This document shows positions 61,596 to 64,000 of a stretch of 64,000 nucleotides of DNA, one piece after another (position 1 is the first letter of the stretch; the number at the start of each line of letters is the position of its first letter). The DNA comes from a cyanobacterium endosymbiont of Epithemia clementina EcSB (GTDB lineage: Bacteria > Cyanobacteriota > Cyanobacteriia > Cyanobacteriales > Microcystaceae). The translations under genes were made by a program, and so were the position numbers. The stretch is from the NCBI RefSeq assembly GCF_029919255.1, contig NZ_CP123991.1:1233110-1297109 (forward strand), read 5' to 3'. Below the pieces are notes generated by a model. It worked only from the letters and a program-made list of their open reading frames with translations, made no database searches and was not told where the DNA came from.

Positions 61596-61777
61596 ATGTG
61601 GATAAATATTAAAACTCTTAATCTAAAATATTAATCAACTAATCGGATAAAACCTGTAGGGCAAGAATTGCCCACCTATGTAAGTACTTTTGTTCTATTT
61701 AAAGAATAATTTGAACCTAGGAATTTAAGTTTAACTTATTTAATAATTGCTCTCTTATAACAATGCCAACTATTAAG

Positions 61778-62677
61778 CTAATGTTTGCTTTGATAATAAC
61801 GAATCATTGCCTGAGTTCCTTGTTCTAATCCCTCTCCATTATCCATCTTAGAAACCAGCCTAAAAAGCTGTTCTGCTAAGTCTACACCTGGTAAACTATC
61901 TCCTGATTTCTTTATAGTTTCTTTAACTAATCGTAAATCTTTCAAAATATATTTGATAGCGAATCCTGGATTATAGTCACCCTCAACAATTTTTGCTCCT
62001 AAATTGTTTAATGCCCAAGAACTTGCTGCCCCTGTACTACAAATCTCTATGATTAGAGTAGGATCAATTCCTTGCTTTTCTGCCATTTTAATCGCTTCAC
62101 ATAAAGCCACCATATGTACAGCACAAAGGGTTTGATTACACATTTTTACTCCCTGTCCGCTCCCTACCAAACCACAATGAATAATAGTTTTTCCCATAGC
62201 TTCAAAATAGGGTTTACATGCTTTAAAAGCAGTTATTTCACCCCCTACCATAATGGTTAAAGTTCCCTGCTGCGCCCCAAGGTCTCCCCCTGAAATGGGT
62301 GCATCTAAAAAGCGAAAATTTTGGTGTTTCAATTGAGTTCCTAAATGACGAGCGGCATCAGTGCCAATGGTACTGAAATCCACCACTAATCCTCCAGGCT
62401 TACCATGGTTAATAACTCCCTCTTCTCCTAGAATCACTTCTTCCACACCGGGAACGTCCCCAACACAAGTAAAGACAAAATCAGCTGATTCTATTGCTTT
62501 TTTTATTGACGAGACTATTGTTACCCCTGCTTTTTTTGCTATCCTAACACTAGGGCGACTGGGAGTACGATTCCAACCCTTAACAGCAAATCCCTTACGA
62601 GCTAAATTAGCGCTCATAGAAGAGCCCATTAAACCCAGTCCCAAGAAAGCAATTTGTTGTGATCGATCATTAGTCAT
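61778..62677 (-). CDS. Beta-hydroxyacid dehydrogenase (3-hydroxyisobutyrate/glyoxylate reductase type)
   Basis: 299 residues. N-terminal Rossmann domain with FLGLGLMGSSMSANL (about 10-24) and WNRTPSRP, whose Asn-Arg after the second strand suggests NADPH preference. Substrate motif DAPISGGDLGAQQGTL and the catalytic Lys in GSGQGVKMCNQ mark the family; the C-terminal KYILKDLRLVKE is the dimer/active-site helix. Members reduce glyoxylate, succinic semialdehyde or tartronate semialdehyde, or oxidise hydroxyisobutyrate. Which substrate applies cannot be read from the sequence. Intact; located upstream of nrdA on the same strand but separated by 344 bp. Confidence 0.9.
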   Translation of the reverse strand: MTNDRSQQIAFLGLGLMGSSMSANLARKGFAVKGWNRTPSRPSVRIAKKAGVTIVSSIKKAIESADFVFTCVGDVPGVEEVILGEEGVINHGKPGGLVVDFSTIGTDAARHLGTQLKHQNFRFLDAPISGGDLGAQQGTLTIMVGGEITAFKACKPYFEAMGKTIIHCGLVGSGQGVKMCNQTLCAVHMVALCEAIKMAEKQGIDPTLIIEICSTGAASSWALNNLGAKIVEGDYNPGFAIKYILKDLRLVKETIKKSGDSLPGVDLAEQLFRLVSKMDNGEGLEQGTQAMIRYYQSKH

Positions 62678-63342
62678 TGGTGATTAACCCAGTATATACA
62701 GTCTTATTTTCTTAAACAATCTCCCTCGACTCTCCTCCTTCCCCATTCTATCCTTTATACCAGAACCTCATAAAGAAAAATATCAGAAATTTCTTCAGTA
62801 ACTCCTTGCTCTATCTGGAGAGCGATTAAATGATTTTTCGAAGAAAATCTCAATAATCGCAAACATTCCTACAGAAAATTTAGGTGATAATTTCAGGCTT
62901 AATTGAATGACAAATTCTCCTTTTCATCACTGTCTCAAGAAAAGCTTCCGCCACGTCTGTCATTTTATCGATAACTTCTGATCGAATGTGATTGCGCAAC
63001 TTTTGATGACATTGTACTTTGACAAAACAAATCTAAAGGAAGTCTTGAATTCGTAGCACCATTAATAGTTTTAGAGGACTATCTAGGCTGAGGTTTTATG
63101 ATTATTCATTTAACTTAATTAAACCAATAAATTCTAAATTTGATAAAAACTTAACATAATCCTAAAAAGGAAGATAGCTATAATAGACACTCTCTAGACT
63201 ATTTTTCCTTAAAAGTTAATTGATTAACGGAAATTTTTATAAAATATTGTCTTATTAGTGAGCTTAAATTAGATAATACAATTAGAATGAGTCTAAAGCC
63301 GTCGTTAAAAACATCAGTATCAAAGTGATTAGAGTGAGGACT
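62678..63342. other. Gap with decayed minus-strand text
   Basis: Minus-strand pieces read ALQIEQGVTEEISDIFLYEV, EVIDKMTDVAEAFLETVMKR in different frames between about 62750 and 63020, indicating a lost gene of unknown family. The rest is AT-rich and carries the promoter of the YbjN-like gene. Confidence 0.4.
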
Positions 63343-63825
63343 ATGATAAACTTAACCTCTGAAAACACCACAGAAAGAACTCTCCCTGATAATTTTGTTA
63401 GTACCACTAGCACCCATCATGAAGTCATTGAAACGGTAATCAGTAGCCTAGCAGAAAATGAAAGTGCGATGGTTTATCATGATGATCAAGGTTATCTTTG
63501 GAAGTTTCAATATGGAAGTGTGGAAGTATATGTTCAGCTTACTGGGGAAACAGATGATGATTTACTAACAGTTTGGGCAGCAGTATTGCAACTTCCTGCT
63601 GAAGATGAAGAAGGGTTGATGCGAAAATTATTAACTATGAATTGGGAGGAAACCTTAGAAACCAGATTTGGAATTATGAAGGATAAAATTGTTGTCTTAA
63701 GCCAACGCTCTGTAGCTGACTTATCCCCAGAAGAAATTTCTCGTGCTATTACTTTATCGGCTACTATTGCTAATGATAATGATGAACTTTTGCGAGAAAA
63801 ATTTGGTGGACGTTCTATTAATTAG
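63343..63825 (+). CDS. YbjN-domain protein
   Basis: 160 residues from the ATG at 63343, chosen because GAGGA lies four bases before it; a GTG at 63325 is in frame too. Protein features: VIETVISSLAENES, YHDDQGYLWKFQYGSVEVYV, then LQLPAEDEEGLMRKLLTMNW and a C-terminal LSPEEISRAITLSATIANDN. These match the YbjN/type III secretion chaperone-like fold widely present in cyanobacteria. Soluble; function unknown, probably a protein-binding adaptor. It is followed by 175 bp of unassigned DNA to the window end. Confidence 0.78.
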   Translation: MINLTSENTTERTLPDNFVSTTSTHHEVIETVISSLAENESAMVYHDDQGYLWKFQYGSVEVYVQLTGETDDDLLTVWAAVLQLPAEDEEGLMRKLLTMNWEETLETRFGIMKDKIVVLSQRSVADLSPEEISRAITLSATIANDNDELLREKFGGRSIN

Positions 63826-64000
63826 AATTTTATTTAATCACAAAACATAGTCAAACAAACTACTATTGGTTCTACCGAGATTGTCATGTATAATTATTGA
63901 CGCTAATGTCTTAAAAACTTGATTTAAAAATAGTTTTGGGTTCTAAATAGTTTGCTTGTTATTAACGTTAAACGTTATCGGCAAATCAAACTGTGTTTTG

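Larger units (their letters stand above)
61434..61777. other. nrdA leader with a dispersed-repeat relic
   Basis: Besides the two NrdR-like boxes, 61656-61678 reads GTAGGGCAAGAATTGCCCACC, an imperfect palindrome like the GTAGGGGC...GCCCCTAC repeats scattered through many cyanobacterial genomes. No gene. Confidence 0.5.

Noticed and set aside
60460-62687. Plus-strand ORFs opposite nrdA and the dehydrogenase
   Set aside because: Antisense shadows of strongly supported genes.

Overview
The window looks like a piece of a degenerating cyanobacterial genome. Cyanobacterial signatures are a DnaE split-intein half (DnaE-C beginning with a 36-residue Int-C), several cyanobacteria-typical small proteins (DUF3067-, DUF2288- and YbjN-like), HIP1 octamers (GCGATCGC) inside dapB and nrdA, and a cyanobacterial NatE-type transporter ATPase. 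Only about half of the 64 kb is intact coding sequence. The rest is very AT-rich DNA holding recognisable gene corpses: a Ser/Thr protein kinase, a CSP41-like epimerase, a HEAT-repeat protein, a glycosyltransferase and two IS630 transposases. This mix of intact housekeeping genes and broken accessory genes fits an obligate endosymbiont in an intermediate stage of reduction, such as the Crocosphaera/Cyanothece-derived spheroid bodies of rhopalodiacean diatoms. The very compact UCYN-A genomes fit less well. The assignment is inferred from style, not from a database match.

Layout. 1-10 kb: NurA-like nuclease, coiled-coil protein, M23 endopeptidase, low-Mr tyrosine phosphatase, SGNH-like membrane-anchored protein, DUF3067 protein. 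10-20 kb: tatC, a stand-alone condensation-type acyltransferase divergent from ispD, a large membrane protein, dnaE-C with its Int-C, and a broken glycosyltransferase. 20-31 kb: small conserved protein, dead protein kinase, sugar-type ABC binding lipoprotein, cysteine-repeat secreted protein, Era-like/DUF697 GTPase. 31-41 kb: DALR-domain protein, a 3.5 kb gene desert, lpxA-lpxB, natE and a two-cluster ferredoxin. 42-48 kb: dapB, DUF2288 protein, queC, dead epimerase, TPR-like protein, membrane protein, lipA. 49-54 kb: two adjacent hybrid histidine kinases and a GNAT acetyltransferase. 56-64 kb: THUMP methyltransferase, nrdB and nrdA (class Ia ribonucleotide reductase, with a candidate NrdR box pair upstream of nrdA), a beta-hydroxyacid dehydrogenase and a YbjN-like protein.

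The intact genes are mostly core functions: replication, dNTP supply, lipid A, isoprenoid, lysine/peptidoglycan precursor, lipoate, queuosine, Tat export, rRNA modification, signalling. Most recognised corpses are regulatory, surface or mobile functions. A second theme is a set of long, near-perfect, AT-rich inverted repeats with unrelated sequences. They sit just after intact genes, after recognisable corpses, or in clusters in gene deserts, and may be transcription terminators that outlived the genes they served. No tRNA, rRNA or CRISPR array was found. No single undescribed multi-gene system stands out; the most unusual items are the inverted repeats, the cysteine-repeat secreted protein and the stand-alone HHxxxDG acyltransferase.
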